A stretch of DNA of 12,836 bases from Thermoproteota archaeon (GTDB lineage: Archaea > Thermoproteota > Bathyarchaeia > Bathyarchaeales > Bathycorpusculaceae): NCBI GenBank assembly GCA_012511995.1, contig JAAZFA010000151.1, positions 1-12,836 on the forward strand, read 5' to 3'. Each line of letters opens with the position of its first letter. Positions within the stretch are counted from its first letter, which is position 1. The translations under genes and the position numbers were made by a program. The notes beneath the pieces are model-generated. The model ran no database searches and was not told the origin of the DNA. It was given only the letters and a program-made list of their open reading frames with translations. This document shows positions 1 to 6,816 of this stretch, piece after piece.

Positions 1-302
1 CATTGCCACATTGAGAACAATATTCTGCAGAGGCATACTGTGTTGGCTGCGTATACTGTGCATGCGAGTGGTATTGTTGTCTTATGGTGTATGGTTGGTG
101 TGAAATTGCGAGTATACAACCGATTAATGCGAATATGTTTAGTCCACTAAGGATTGAGAGGATAATTATGTATACACCGTATTTTGAATAATTCAGCTGG
201 TTGCTCCAATACCCTTTTGGCATAAACAATTATCAATACATTAACTACGATAATCCATATACTACCGACCAGTAAAATTAGAGTACTCCTGCGAGTATTC
301 AT
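1..302 (-). CDS. Two-helix membrane protein with C-terminal zinc ribbon (partial, apparently frameshifted)
   Basis: The gene runs off the left edge. From an ATG at 302, preceded by a GGCGG-like ribosome site, the frame gives a basic N-terminus (MNTRRS) and a hydrophobic helix (about residues 8-27). That frame then turns into a non-hydrophobic tail and stops at 147. One base over, the frame open from 223 to the window edge encodes PKGYWSNQLNYSKYG, a second strong hydrophobic helix, a Gln/Tyr/His-rich linker and the zinc-ribbon half YCSQCG. The two frames meet at CCAAAAGGG (about 216-224), so one base there would join them into a single protein. If the frame is intact as read, the gene instead starts at ATG 223, which has no visible ribosome site. 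Small archaeal membrane proteins with a zinc ribbon are common and mostly uncharacterised; no function is assigned. It is divergent from hypE. Confidence 0.5.
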
Positions 303-380
303 AGTATTCCGCCTTATTGTAGTGAGGTAATATGCAGCTGTTGGAGGGTTAGTCATTTGTTGATTTGACACATAGTATTG

Positions 381-410
381 CCTCGACTTATTGTAGCGAT
401 ATAGTCGAGG
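381..410. promoter_or_regulatory. Perfect 8-bp inverted repeat between divergent genes
   Basis: CCTCGACT at 381-388 and AGTCGAGG at 403-410 are perfect inverted copies separated by 14 bases. They lie between the minus-strand membrane protein and plus-strand hypE. Position and symmetry suit an operator for a dimeric regulator. A hairpin near a transcript end is an alternative, but no gene ends here. Confidence 0.35.
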
Positions 411-454
411 GGTTTGTTAAAAAAAACTTTGTTGATCTAACAATAGAAGTTATG

Positions 455-463
455 TATTTTAAT
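455..463 (+). promoter_or_regulatory. Candidate TATA box for hypE
   Basis: TATTTTAAT lies about 55 bases ahead of the chosen hypE ATG (517). An archaeal start site 25 bases downstream would leave a leader of about 30 nt that carries AGGAAG (503-508). This is a weak motif call from position and base content only. Confidence 0.3.
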
Positions 464-516
464 GCGATTTGTTTATGTCATTCAATCATATAAGAAGACA
501 CCAGGAAGACCCATTA

Positions 517-1581
517 ATGGTTCATAAAACTGAAAAAATCACTATGTTACATGGTGCAGGCGGCACAGTAATGCATGATTTAGTCAAGAACTACATTGTG
601 AAAGCCTTCACCGGTATTGGGAATGCAGAAATCCCACTTGAAGCCATGGATGACGCCGCAGTAGTTGGCGACATCGTTTTAAAAAGTGATTCTCATGCTG
701 TGAAACCAATTTTTTTCCCTGGAGGAGATATTGGAAGAATCGCAATTTCGGGAACTGTAAATGATATTTCATGTTTAGGTGCACAGCCTTTTGCTTTGGC
801 ATGTGGGCTTGTGCTTGAAGAAGGGTTGCAGATTTCTGACTTTGAGCGAATTCTTGAAAGTATGCGGGAAGCTTGTTTTGAAGCTGATGTTGGCATAGTT
901 ACAGGCGATACTAAAGTAGTCGAAAAAGGCGCCTTAGGTGGTTTAGTTATGAATATAGCGGGCATTGGCAGACGAACAACTGCATTAGATAATAATCTTC
1001 AAGTTGTTAGAAAAAATCGGGAACTACAAGCCCGTTGGACTCTAGATTCTAACTTATCAAGGGGCGATAAGATTATTCTTTCAGGCAGTATTGGCGATCA
1101 TGGTTTAGCCGTGCTATCGGCTCAACAGGGGCTAAATTTTGGCAGTGAAATCCGATCTGACGTTAAACCTCTAAACCAGATGGTTCAGCAGCTACTAGGC
1201 GAAGTGGGAGGTGTTGTTGCTATGAAGGATCCCACGCGAGGGGGGTTAGCAGATGCTCTAAATGAATGGAGTGAAAAATCAAAGGTTGGGATCCTGACTT
1301 ATGAAGATAAAATACCCATACATCAAGATGTACAGATAGCTTGCGAAATGCTAGGCTTAGATCCATTAGAAATTGGAAATGAAGGCAAACTGATAATCGG
1401 TGTCGTCCCAGAGAAGGCGCAGCAAGCACTAGAGTTTTTGTGGCAAACACCCCAGGGTAAAGAGGCACAAATAATCGGAGAAGTCACAACACAATTCAAA
1501 GGGGTTGCAATGCAGACGGTAGTAGGCGGAAAAAGAATTATTTCTCGACCAATCGGTGACCCAGTGCCAAGAATCTGCTAG
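517..1581 (+). CDS. hypE: [NiFe]-hydrogenase maturation protein HypE
   Basis: HypE receives a carbamoyl group from HypF on its C-terminal cysteine and dehydrates it with ATP to a thiocyanate, the source of the cyanide ligands of the hydrogenase iron. The 354-residue protein has the AIR-synthase/PurM-like layout: HGAGG at 12-16, DDAAVVGD at 45-52, PGGDIGRIAISGTVNDIS at 68-85, VTGDTKV near 118 and MKDPTRGGL in the second half. It ends in PRIC, the essential C-terminal motif, with Cys354 last. ATG 517 is chosen because the family begins just before the HGAGG strand and AGGAAG sits 8 bases upstream. A TTG at 469 and an ATG at 475 would add 16 or 14 unlikely residues. It stands alone on the plus strand, apart from hypFCD, which converges on it. 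Length is near the usual 330-345. Confidence 0.95.
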   Translation: MVHKTEKITMLHGAGGTVMHDLVKNYIVKAFTGIGNAEIPLEAMDDAAVVGDIVLKSDSHAVKPIFFPGGDIGRIAISGTVNDISCLGAQPFALACGLVLEEGLQISDFERILESMREACFEADVGIVTGDTKVVEKGALGGLVMNIAGIGRRTTALDNNLQVVRKNRELQARWTLDSNLSRGDKIILSGSIGDHGLAVLSAQQGLNFGSEIRSDVKPLNQMVQQLLGEVGGVVAMKDPTRGGLADALNEWSEKSKVGILTYEDKIPIHQDVQIACEMLGLDPLEIGNEGKLIIGVVPEKAQQALEFLWQTPQGKEAQIIGEVTTQFKGVAMQTVVGGKRIISRPIGDPVPRIC

Positions 1582-1644
1582 GTTTCTTTTTAATAACTAC
1601 ATTTTGTGCCAACATAGGATTATATCAATTCATTACTCATTATC

Positions 1645-1784
1645 ATTTTGTCAGGTTGAGGAATACGCCTTACGGTGGTATCCAAGCTGATGTAGGTAAC
1701 TACCTTAACGCTTCGGCGAGCAGTGTAAGTGCTAAAGTTGGTAAGGATAGTTGCTGATAGGGTTTAGGCTCAACTTGACAAAAT
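1645..1784. ncRNA. Strongly foldable intergenic element, candidate structured RNA of unknown family
   Basis: Bases 1645-1660 pair with 1769-1784 over 16 consecutive pairs; the only departure from Watson-Crick is one G-U (1654/1775). Inside, CCTTA (1668-1672) pairs with TAGGG (1758-1762), and TATCC (1679-1683) pairs with GGATA (1745-1749). Two small hairpins close with stable tetraloops: GTAG-GTAA-CTAC (1692-1703) and CGC-TTCG-GCG (1709-1718). Nested helices plus GNRA and UUCG loops are what a folded RNA shows. If it is an RNA, the strand is more likely plus, because UUCG and GUAA are the stabilising forms and the wobble reads as G-U there. The alternative is a short inverted-repeat mobile element (MITE-like) with 16-bp ends. 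It lies 63 bases after hypE and before a cysteine protein. No known family (RNase P, SRP, C/D box) was matched. Confidence 0.45.
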
Positions 1785-1816
1785 TTTTCTACTCTTGGCT
1801 CTGGAATGATTTTATA

Positions 1817-2134
1817 ATGGAAAGTCAAAAAATTAACGGTACGAATTGCTACAATTGCATTTTTATTTCAAGAAAAGCTGAACCTGTGGATTATACATTG
1901 TTGAACCACCAAGGAGGTCTCAACCCACAAACGCAGGCAGAGATGAAAAGGGCACAAAAAGCAGATTTAATTACTTTACCTGGAGGCTCAAGTGTAGAGG
2001 TTATCAGTAAGCAATATTGCAACAATCAAGCGATAGAAATGTATGTAACTATTCGCATGTGCTGTGCATATTGGGATAGTCCGGGGGTAATAAGACCTTG
2101 GAAAAACGGAATGCTTCAGACAATTATTCAGTAG
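1817..2134 (+). CDS. Cysteine-containing protein of unknown function
   Basis: The protein is 105 residues long, soluble and without a signal peptide. Five cysteines stand at 11, 14, 68, 82 and 83: CYNC near the N-terminus, YC in the middle and MCCAYWD near the end, followed by PGVIRPW. CxxC plus later cysteines suggests an iron-sulfur or zinc site. The 13-residue gap between C68 and C82 equals that between the last two ligands of high-potential iron-sulfur proteins, but the rest does not follow that family, so this is only an analogy. ATG 1817 is preferred: the frame is open back to a TTG at 1751, but that stretch overlaps the structured element and codes for unconvincing sequence. No good Shine-Dalgarno is visible. 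Being inside the hyp locus makes a redox role plausible, but that is inference. Confidence 0.75.
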   Translation: MESQKINGTNCYNCIFISRKAEPVDYTLLNHQGGLNPQTQAEMKRAQKADLITLPGGSSVEVISKQYCNNQAIEMYVTIRMCCAYWDSPGVIRPWKNGMLQTIIQ

Positions 2135-2402
2135 ATGTATTGTTGTTGTAGAGATGCAGTCACATTTGTATTTATCCTACATATAAAATATTATGATAAT
2201 AAGCGAAGTGAAAGTCCAACATAAATAGAGGTGTTTTTCTCTCTTCCTGATCTTCATAGCTCGCATTTAAGTTACTTTCACCTCACTTTATTTTCAAATC
2301 AGAAGAATAGTCTTTAAGTTGATGTTAAGTGAGTTGCAAGTTACCCCTAATATCCATTTAATCCCTCATTTGACATTAAGAATATAAAAAGTGACGTCAT
2401 TG
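2135..2402. other. Non-coding stretch with an imperfect inverted repeat
   Basis: No convincing gene was seen. GTGAAAGT (2208-2215) is matched by ACTTTCAC (2274-2281), and after one mismatch the pairing continues for two bases. The enclosed ~58 bases hold a second small hairpin (AGAG...CTCT) and the right arm is followed by CTTTATTTT. It could be a weak terminator for the cysteine-protein transcript. The AT-rich tract AATATAAAAA (about 2381-2390) is TATA-like, but lies too close to the next start to be a convincing promoter. Confidence 0.3.
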
Positions 2403-2609
2403 ATGTATTCTATAATTTCGAGAGGGGAATTTAACATAGTACAAATAGAAGAATTTGAGAGAAGAGAGAAAGAACGTAATTATCGTATAGATATTGGCGC
2501 TTACGGTAGCATATGTATAGAGGCGCCGACTAAAGAAGAATGTTTGGAACTCTTTAGGGAAGTAACCAGCACTAAACAAAAACTACGCATCGACGAAGCG
2601 ATAAGGTAA
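2403..2609 (+). CDS. Small hypothetical protein, 68 aa
   Basis: I do not recognise a family. The sequence is charged and looks like a compact alpha/beta fold: a helix rich in Glu/Arg (IEEFERREKERN), two short strands (YRIDIGAYGSICIEAP) and a helix (TKEECLELFREV) with a basic tail. That composition and rhythm resemble real small archaeal proteins and not random frame. ATG 2403 is chosen; a GTG at 2391 would add four residues. GAGAGGGG lies inside the gene (about 2419-2426), not before the start, so the start remains uncertain. It converges on hypD, whose stop lies about 120 bases downstream. Confidence 0.5.
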   Translation: MYSIISRGEFNIVQIEEFERREKERNYRIDIGAYGSICIEAPTKEECLELFREVTSTKQKLRIDEAIR

Positions 2610-2611
2610 AA

Positions 2612-2636
2612 CCACTTTTGTGGCAGCATTATTTTT
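2612..2636 (+). terminator. Weak hairpin plus T-run after the 68-aa gene
   Basis: CCAC-TTTT-GTGG (2612-2623) starts two bases after the stop codon and is followed by ATTATTTTT. The four-pair stem is short. The T-run alone would fit archaeal termination. Confidence 0.3.
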
Positions 2637-2730
2637 CGCTTATTCGCATATACTTTTGACTCTTGAATACAGGGCTTCTTTGGAAGTAAAACAGTTTTTT
2701 TATTATCTTCCACTATTTGATCAAGCGTTT

Positions 2731-3810
2731 TCAAGAAGAATTCTTTGCCCAAACTCTGCAGGTTCCTTCACTACTAACCATGCAAGCACCGACAGGTTTC
2801 TCAGGCGTACAAGACTTTAAAAACATAGGGCACTGATTAGGTTTAATTTTTCCAACAATGACATAATTACAGTGACATCCTTTTTGGATATCTTTGCCTT
2901 CAGTGAGTTTTACATCGTATTTTTTACGCGCATCATATTCTGATAAGCTGTCTTTCAAGTTTAAAGTTGAGTTATCAAGACTTCCTATGCCTCGCCAGTT
3001 ACCTGCAGTGACTGTAAAAGCCTTTCGCATTGCTTCGAGCGCTTTTTTATTTCCCTCAGGCTTAACTACGCGCAAATATTCATTCTCTAATTTCGCGTCG
3101 CTTGTGCTATACTGCTTAAGAAGAAGGTAAATAGCCATCAGGACATCATTCGGTTCAAAGCCCGCGATGACTGTTGGCATACGGTATACTTTTGTGAATA
3201 ATTCATAGGGTTTAAGACCAATTATTGCGCTGACGTGCCCCGGTGCTATGAAACCGTCAATTTGAAGACCCTCAACGCCCAATAGTAATTCCATAGCAGG
3301 AGGTATTAAACGATGAGAAACAAGAAAACTAAAATTCAGCGGTAAATTGTTCAGTGCTTCTATTGCAGTTATCGGGGCCGTTGTCTCGAAACCGACAGCA
3401 TGAAAAACGAATTCTTTGTCACGTTCCTTTCTTGCCATTTCAACTGCATCAGAGAGCGCATAAACAATCCTAACATCTGCACCCAAGGCTTTTGCTTCTA
3501 AAAGAGAGGAAACACTACCAGGAACACGTAGGAGGTCCCCAAAACATGTAATAACTTTTCCTTTTTGCGCTAGCCACACAGCTTGGTCGATTTCAACAGC
3601 CGGAACAATACACACCGGACAACCAGGTCCAGCAATGACTTCAACATTTTCAGGTAACAAACTACGTAAACCAAAATGAGTTATCGTCCACTCATGAGTA
3701 CCACAAACATGAGATATCTTCACTTGACCCTTTTTAGGCGCTACTTCACGAATTTTATCTGCAATATTCTGTGCAACCTTTGGGTCTCTAAAAGGCATTA
3801 ATTGAGTCAT
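2731..3810 (-). CDS. hypD: [NiFe]-hydrogenase maturation protein HypD
   Basis: HypD is the iron-sulfur scaffold that, with HypC, holds iron while CN and CO ligands are added. Seen here: VCGTHE with Cys36, GPGCPVC with Cys64 and Cys67 (the active-site cysteines), and a C-terminal cluster region with cysteines at about 312, 314, 327, 334, 343 and 351, including CTPEKPVGACMVSSEGTC, which is typical of the family's [4Fe-4S] site. Length is 359 residues against about 370 in E. coli. ATG 3810 is chosen because GGTG at 3817-3820 is a good ribosome site 6 bases ahead; the GTG inside that motif (3819) would give three more residues. It is the last gene of the hypF-hypC-hypD operon, 10 bases after the hypC stop. 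The residue after CGTH is Glu, where I recall Thr as usual. Confidence 0.95.
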   Translation of the reverse strand: MTQLMPFRDPKVAQNIADKIREVAPKKGQVKISHVCGTHEWTITHFGLRSLLPENVEVIAGPGCPVCIVPAVEIDQAVWLAQKGKVITCFGDLLRVPGSVSSLLEAKALGADVRIVYALSDAVEMARKERDKEFVFHAVGFETTAPITAIEALNNLPLNFSFLVSHRLIPPAMELLLGVEGLQIDGFIAPGHVSAIIGLKPYELFTKVYRMPTVIAGFEPNDVLMAIYLLLKQYSTSDAKLENEYLRVVKPEGNKKALEAMRKAFTVTAGNWRGIGSLDNSTLNLKDSLSEYDARKKYDVKLTEGKDIQKGCHCNYVIVGKIKPNQCPMFLKSCTPEKPVGACMVSSEGTCRVWAKNSS

Positions 3811-3820
3811 GCCATGCACC

Positions 3821-4048
3821 TTATTCTTGACCTGCTTGGGCTAAAATGTCATTCCAAAGGCTCAAAGTCTCAAGCGCCTCTTGCTCTTCTAAAACTTGAA
3901 TCGCATAACCTGCATGTACAAGTATATAGTCACCGAGTTTAGCTTCCACAAGCGAGACATTCACATCACGCAGAACCCCTTGACCGAAATCTACTTGAGC
4001 TTTTTCTCCTTGTAGAGTCTTAATTTTTGCAGGGATCGCTATACACAT
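3821..4048 (-). CDS. hypC: [NiFe]-hydrogenase maturation chaperone HypC/HupF
   Basis: HypC shuttles the iron centre between HypD and the hydrogenase large subunit, binding through its N-terminal cysteine. The 75-residue protein begins MCIAIPAKI, so Cys2 becomes available once Met is removed. It has LGDYILVHAGYAI (His45), the other conserved segment. The start must be ATG 4048, because the cysteine has to be residue 2; a TTG nine bases upstream (4057) would bury it. No Shine-Dalgarno is evident, so translation may be coupled to hypF, which ends 49 bases upstream. hypD follows after a short gap. Length matches the usual 70-95. Confidence 0.95.
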   Translation of the reverse strand: MCIAIPAKIKTLQGEKAQVDFGQGVLRDVNVSLVEAKLGDYILVHAGYAIQVLEEQEALETLSLWNDILAQAGQE

Positions 4049-4097
4049 AAATATCAATTATAGAAAATGGGTTTAAGGACGATAAAAGCAGTTTGGT

Positions 4098-6380
4098 TTA
4101 ATATTTGTAATTTGATGCTACAACTGCCTGACCAAATGAAACTCCACCATCTCCAGCTGGCACTAAGTTGTGTACAATAAACTGTAGATCGGCTGCCTCA
4201 ACTACTTCTCGAATGGTTTTTGATAGAATTTGGTTGCATGACGCTCCACCAGAGAAACCTACGTTTTTTGTGCCTTTTTTTTGGGCTTGTTCTATGGCAA
4301 GAGATGCAAGACCCTTCGCTAAGTAAGCGTGTGCACTGTAGGCTAAGTCTGCAGTAGAAACTTTCCCTAGATTTTCAAAGACCTCTTTGATTAAATAGGA
4401 AGTTTGTAAAGTGTTGTCATTGATGCGGGGTTTAAGTTTTAATACGTCCTTACCGTTTATTGCCGTGGATTCTAACTTAATCGCTGGTTCTCCCTCATAG
4501 CTTCGAACAGTACAAACCCCTAATAGGGCAGAAATAGCATCGAGGACCCTGCCGCAACTGGTTGTTTGTGGTTCAACCATGCCCTTCTTAAGCTGGTCAT
4601 TGATAAGGTTAGCTTCCAATTTGCCATAAACCAATAAGTCACTTTTCTGCTTTAACCAATTCGTTACGTCTATACCTGTTTTAAAAAGCATAGCTGCAAC
4701 TATACGTAGAGGGAATCTGCTAGCTATATCGCCACCTAATAGCAACTGACATTCCAAATGGGCAAGTCTATTGAAATCCGTGGACATATTTTTTGTGTAG
4801 AGAATTTCGCCTCCCCAAGCCTTGCCGTCAAGACCATAACCATATCCGTCGCAAGTAATGGCAATAATGTCATCTAATCCATGCTCTGCCATCAACGCTG
4901 CTGCATGTGCATGGTGATGTTGTATTTGAACAAGAGGCAATCTGTCGGCTTCTGCTATTTCTTTGGCTAAACGTGTAGTTGAGAACTTTGGATGTAAATC
5001 ACACGCGATAACATTGGCACGGGTATTAGTAAGGTGTTGTAGATGTTGTGTGGCTTCCTGGAGAAAGGTTTGTGTTTCAATATTTTCTATGTCTCCAATG
5101 TGTTGGCTTATGAAAGCTTTATCCTCGAATAGGATGGTCGAAGTATTGTTTAGTTCACCGCCTAAACATACGATGCACCTTTTAGAGTTATGTTTCAGCC
5201 TAATGGGAACCGGGGTATAACCACGACTTCTACGGATGAATACTTGGTGAATCCCGTGGACTCGCATAACTGAGTCGTCACATCTATGAGCGATTTCACG
5301 ATTGTGAAATAAGAAGTAGTCTACTGTGTGACCGAGGATTTCGACCGCTGTATTGTTATCTTTCACGATGGGTTGATTGGGAGGATTTGCGCTAGTCATA
5401 ACAAATGACGTGTCATCTACTTCATCGAAGAGCATATAATGCAGGCCTGAGTAGGGTAACATGACGCCGACATTATGTAGACCAGGCACAATCAGTGGCG
5501 AGAAGTCATAATTTGAATTCTTATTAAGCAGTACGATTGGGCGCTGTGGCGAGATTAATAATTTCTGCTCTTTTGAGTTTATTATGCCTATACTTTTGGC
5601 TGTTTCAAGATTTTTAGCCATTATTGCAAACGGCTTTTCCTTTCGGTGTTTGGTTTGCCTAAGTCGGCGCAGTGGTTCATTAAGCGTGGTAGATGAAGCT
5701 ATATGAAAGCCGCCATAGCCTTTGATAGCAAGAATTTTACCCTCGGAAAGTAACTTCCCAGCCATTCGGACTGGGTCGATTGTTTGAACTGTTTCACCTG
5801 TGTTAGTGGTTAAGTATGCTTTGGGGCCACATGTTGAGCAAGCCACCGTCTGGGCATGGAACCGTCTATTTGAAGGAGTTTCATACTCTTCTTGGCAAAA
5901 GCTGCATAAGGAGAACTTGTTCATAGTAGTATTTTCTCTATCATATGGGAGCCGTTCAATAATAGTGAAACGAGGGCCACAGTCGATGCAAGTAATGAAG
6001 AAGTAGTTGAATCGAGGATTCGTGGGGTCTCGGAGTTCTGCCAAGCAGTTTTTGCAGATAGCAATGTCTGGAGGAATGATAGAACCTGGATTCTTTTTTT
6101 CCGTCGAACTTTTGTAAATAGTGAAAGATCTAAATTCTTTTTGACCAGATAATTCGGTCTTTTTAATCTTGTCGATTCTAGCCTGCAAAGGTTTTTTTGC
6201 AATTAAATATTCCATAAATTTTTCTATTTTCCAAGCGGAACCCTCTAAGAGGATTTCAACACCAGCATCGCCCTTATTTTGCACATACCCAGCTAGACCA
6301 TATTTCTCAGCAACATTATAGATAAAGGGTCTGAAACCCACACCTTGAACGATACCGGAAATATTAACTTTAACGCGCAA
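4098..6380 (-). CDS. hypF: Carbamoyltransferase HypF
   Basis: HypF makes carbamoyl-adenylate from carbamoyl phosphate and ATP and hands the carbamoyl group to HypE. The full domain order is visible in 760 residues. First comes an acylphosphatase domain (1-90) with VQGVGFRPF at 11-19 and Asn35. Then come four CxxC pairs of the zinc fingers (109/112, 131/134, 159/162, 181/184), a YrdC-like domain (about 205-390, with KHRKEKPFAIMAKN), and a Kae1-like domain (about 400-755) with CDLHPKFSTT, QHHHAHAAALMAEH, CDGYGYG and SGGASCNQ. The start is TTG 6380: AAAGGT lies about 10 bases ahead and the first residues (RVKVNISGIVQG) are the first strand of the acylphosphatase fold. It leads the hypFCD operon. 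A TATA-like TATAAG (read on the minus strand, 6422-6429) would leave a leader of about 20 nt. Confidence 0.96.
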   Translation of the reverse strand: MRVKVNISGIVQGVGFRPFIYNVAEKYGLAGYVQNKGDAGVEILLEGSAWKIEKFMEYLIAKKPLQARIDKIKKTELSGQKEFRSFTIYKSSTEKKNPGSIIPPDIAICKNCLAELRDPTNPRFNYFFITCIDCGPRFTIIERLPYDRENTTMNKFSLCSFCQEEYETPSNRRFHAQTVACSTCGPKAYLTTNTGETVQTIDPVRMAGKLLSEGKILAIKGYGGFHIASSTTLNEPLRRLRQTKHRKEKPFAIMAKNLETAKSIGIINSKEQKLLISPQRPIVLLNKNSNYDFSPLIVPGLHNVGVMLPYSGLHYMLFDEVDDTSFVMTSANPPNQPIVKDNNTAVEILGHTVDYFLFHNREIAHRCDDSVMRVHGIHQVFIRRSRGYTPVPIRLKHNSKRCIVCLGGELNNTSTILFEDKAFISQHIGDIENIETQTFLQEATQHLQHLTNTRANVIACDLHPKFSTTRLAKEIAEADRLPLVQIQHHHAHAAALMAEHGLDDIIAITCDGYGYGLDGKAWGGEILYTKNMSTDFNRLAHLECQLLLGGDIASRFPLRIVAAMLFKTGIDVTNWLKQKSDLLVYGKLEANLINDQLKKGMVEPQTTSCGRVLDAISALLGVCTVRSYEGEPAIKLESTAINGKDVLKLKPRINDNTLQTSYLIKEVFENLGKVSTADLAYSAHAYLAKGLASLAIEQAQKKGTKNVGFSGGASCNQILSKTIREVVEAADLQFIVHNLVPAGDGGVSFGQAVVASNYKY

Positions 6381-6421
6381 TTAACTTTACCTTTAGCGTT
6401 ATTTAGAACCTAAAGTTTTCT

Positions 6422-6462
6422 CTTATACGTTTCTAGGATTAAAGTCAAAAAAAACTTTAAAA
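6422..6462. promoter_or_regulatory. Divergent promoter region of hypF and the small membrane gene
   Basis: The 106-base gap between two divergent starts is AT-rich. On the minus strand, CGTATAAGA (about 6421-6429) is a candidate box A for hypF. On the plus strand, GATTAAAG (about 6438-6445) or CTTTAAAAC (about 6455-6463) could serve the gene at 6487, which has AAAGGT upstream of its ATG. These are motif calls only. Confidence 0.35.
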
Positions 6463-6486
6463 CAGTTAAAAAAGGTTAATCTAGCA

Positions 6487-6689
6487 ATGAAGCCTGTAAC
6501 TTTTGCCGCGACCTTCATTCTTACAGTTTGTATAGTTATTGCAGGTGTAATCAGGTACCCTATTCTGGGTCAAGCCGCAACAACTAACAATGAAATTGTC
6601 TTTGGCTTTTTTTAGGTCCATTTTTTGCATTATTATTTGTCTTTTGGTTAGGTGAGAAAGTCTTATTGAGAATTTTAAAGAAAAAATAG
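6487..6689 (+). pseudogene. Two-helix small membrane protein interrupted at a T7 run (frameshift)
   Basis: From ATG 6487, with AAAGGT about 11 bases ahead, the frame encodes a first transmembrane helix (TFAATFILTVCIVIAGVI), a polar loop (GQAATTNNEIV) and FGFF, then a TAG at 6613-6615. In the minus-one frame the very next codons give LGPFFALLFVFWLGEKVLL, a second helix, then RILKKK and TAG at 6687-6689. Joined, these make a coherent 67-residue protein with two helices and a basic tail. The break lies in GGC-TTTTTTT-AGG (T run 6607-6613); one extra T restores the frame. It may be a sequencing error, a real mutation, or minus-one slippage: a P-site TTT can re-pair exactly one base back with the stop codon in the A site. 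I do not recognise the family. Confidence 0.55.
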
Positions 6690-6751
6690 CAGTAGCTAAT
6701 TTACTTAAGACAGGATTAAAATCTGCAATTTAAAGTTAGAACATTTTGATG

Positions 6752-6760
6752 TTTAAATTA
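6752..6760 (+). promoter_or_regulatory. Candidate TATA box for the methyltransferase
   Basis: TTTAAATTA would put transcription start near 6780. That leaves about 35 nt of leader containing the AAGGAGA ribosome site of the gene starting at 6817. Confidence 0.45.
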
Positions 6761-6816
6761 GACGGAATAGCTTTTTGTCGTGCGATTGTAAATGTATCAG
6801 TTCAAGGAGAAGATAC

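Noticed and set aside
693..965. Minus-strand 90-codon frame inside hypE
   Set aside because: It is antisense to the conserved core of hypE, with composition expected from the complementary frame.
1684..1757. C/D-box RNA reading of CTGATG (1687) and CTGA (1754)
   Set aside because: The first motif departs from RTGATGA and the spacing of about 60 bases without clear internal boxes does not fit a standard guide RNA.
1751..1816. Upstream extension of the cysteine protein to a TTG at 1751
   Set aside because: The added residues overlap the right arm of the structured element and look unlike coding sequence; ATG 1817 gives a compact protein.
2501..2752. Minus-strand frame of 83 codons between hypD and the 68-aa gene
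   Set aside because: It overlaps the hypD end and the better-looking plus-strand gene, and has no recognisable features.
4963..5220. Plus-strand open frame of 85 codons within hypF
   Set aside because: It lies wholly inside the Kae1-like domain of hypF on the opposite strand and matches no family; it is a shadow frame.
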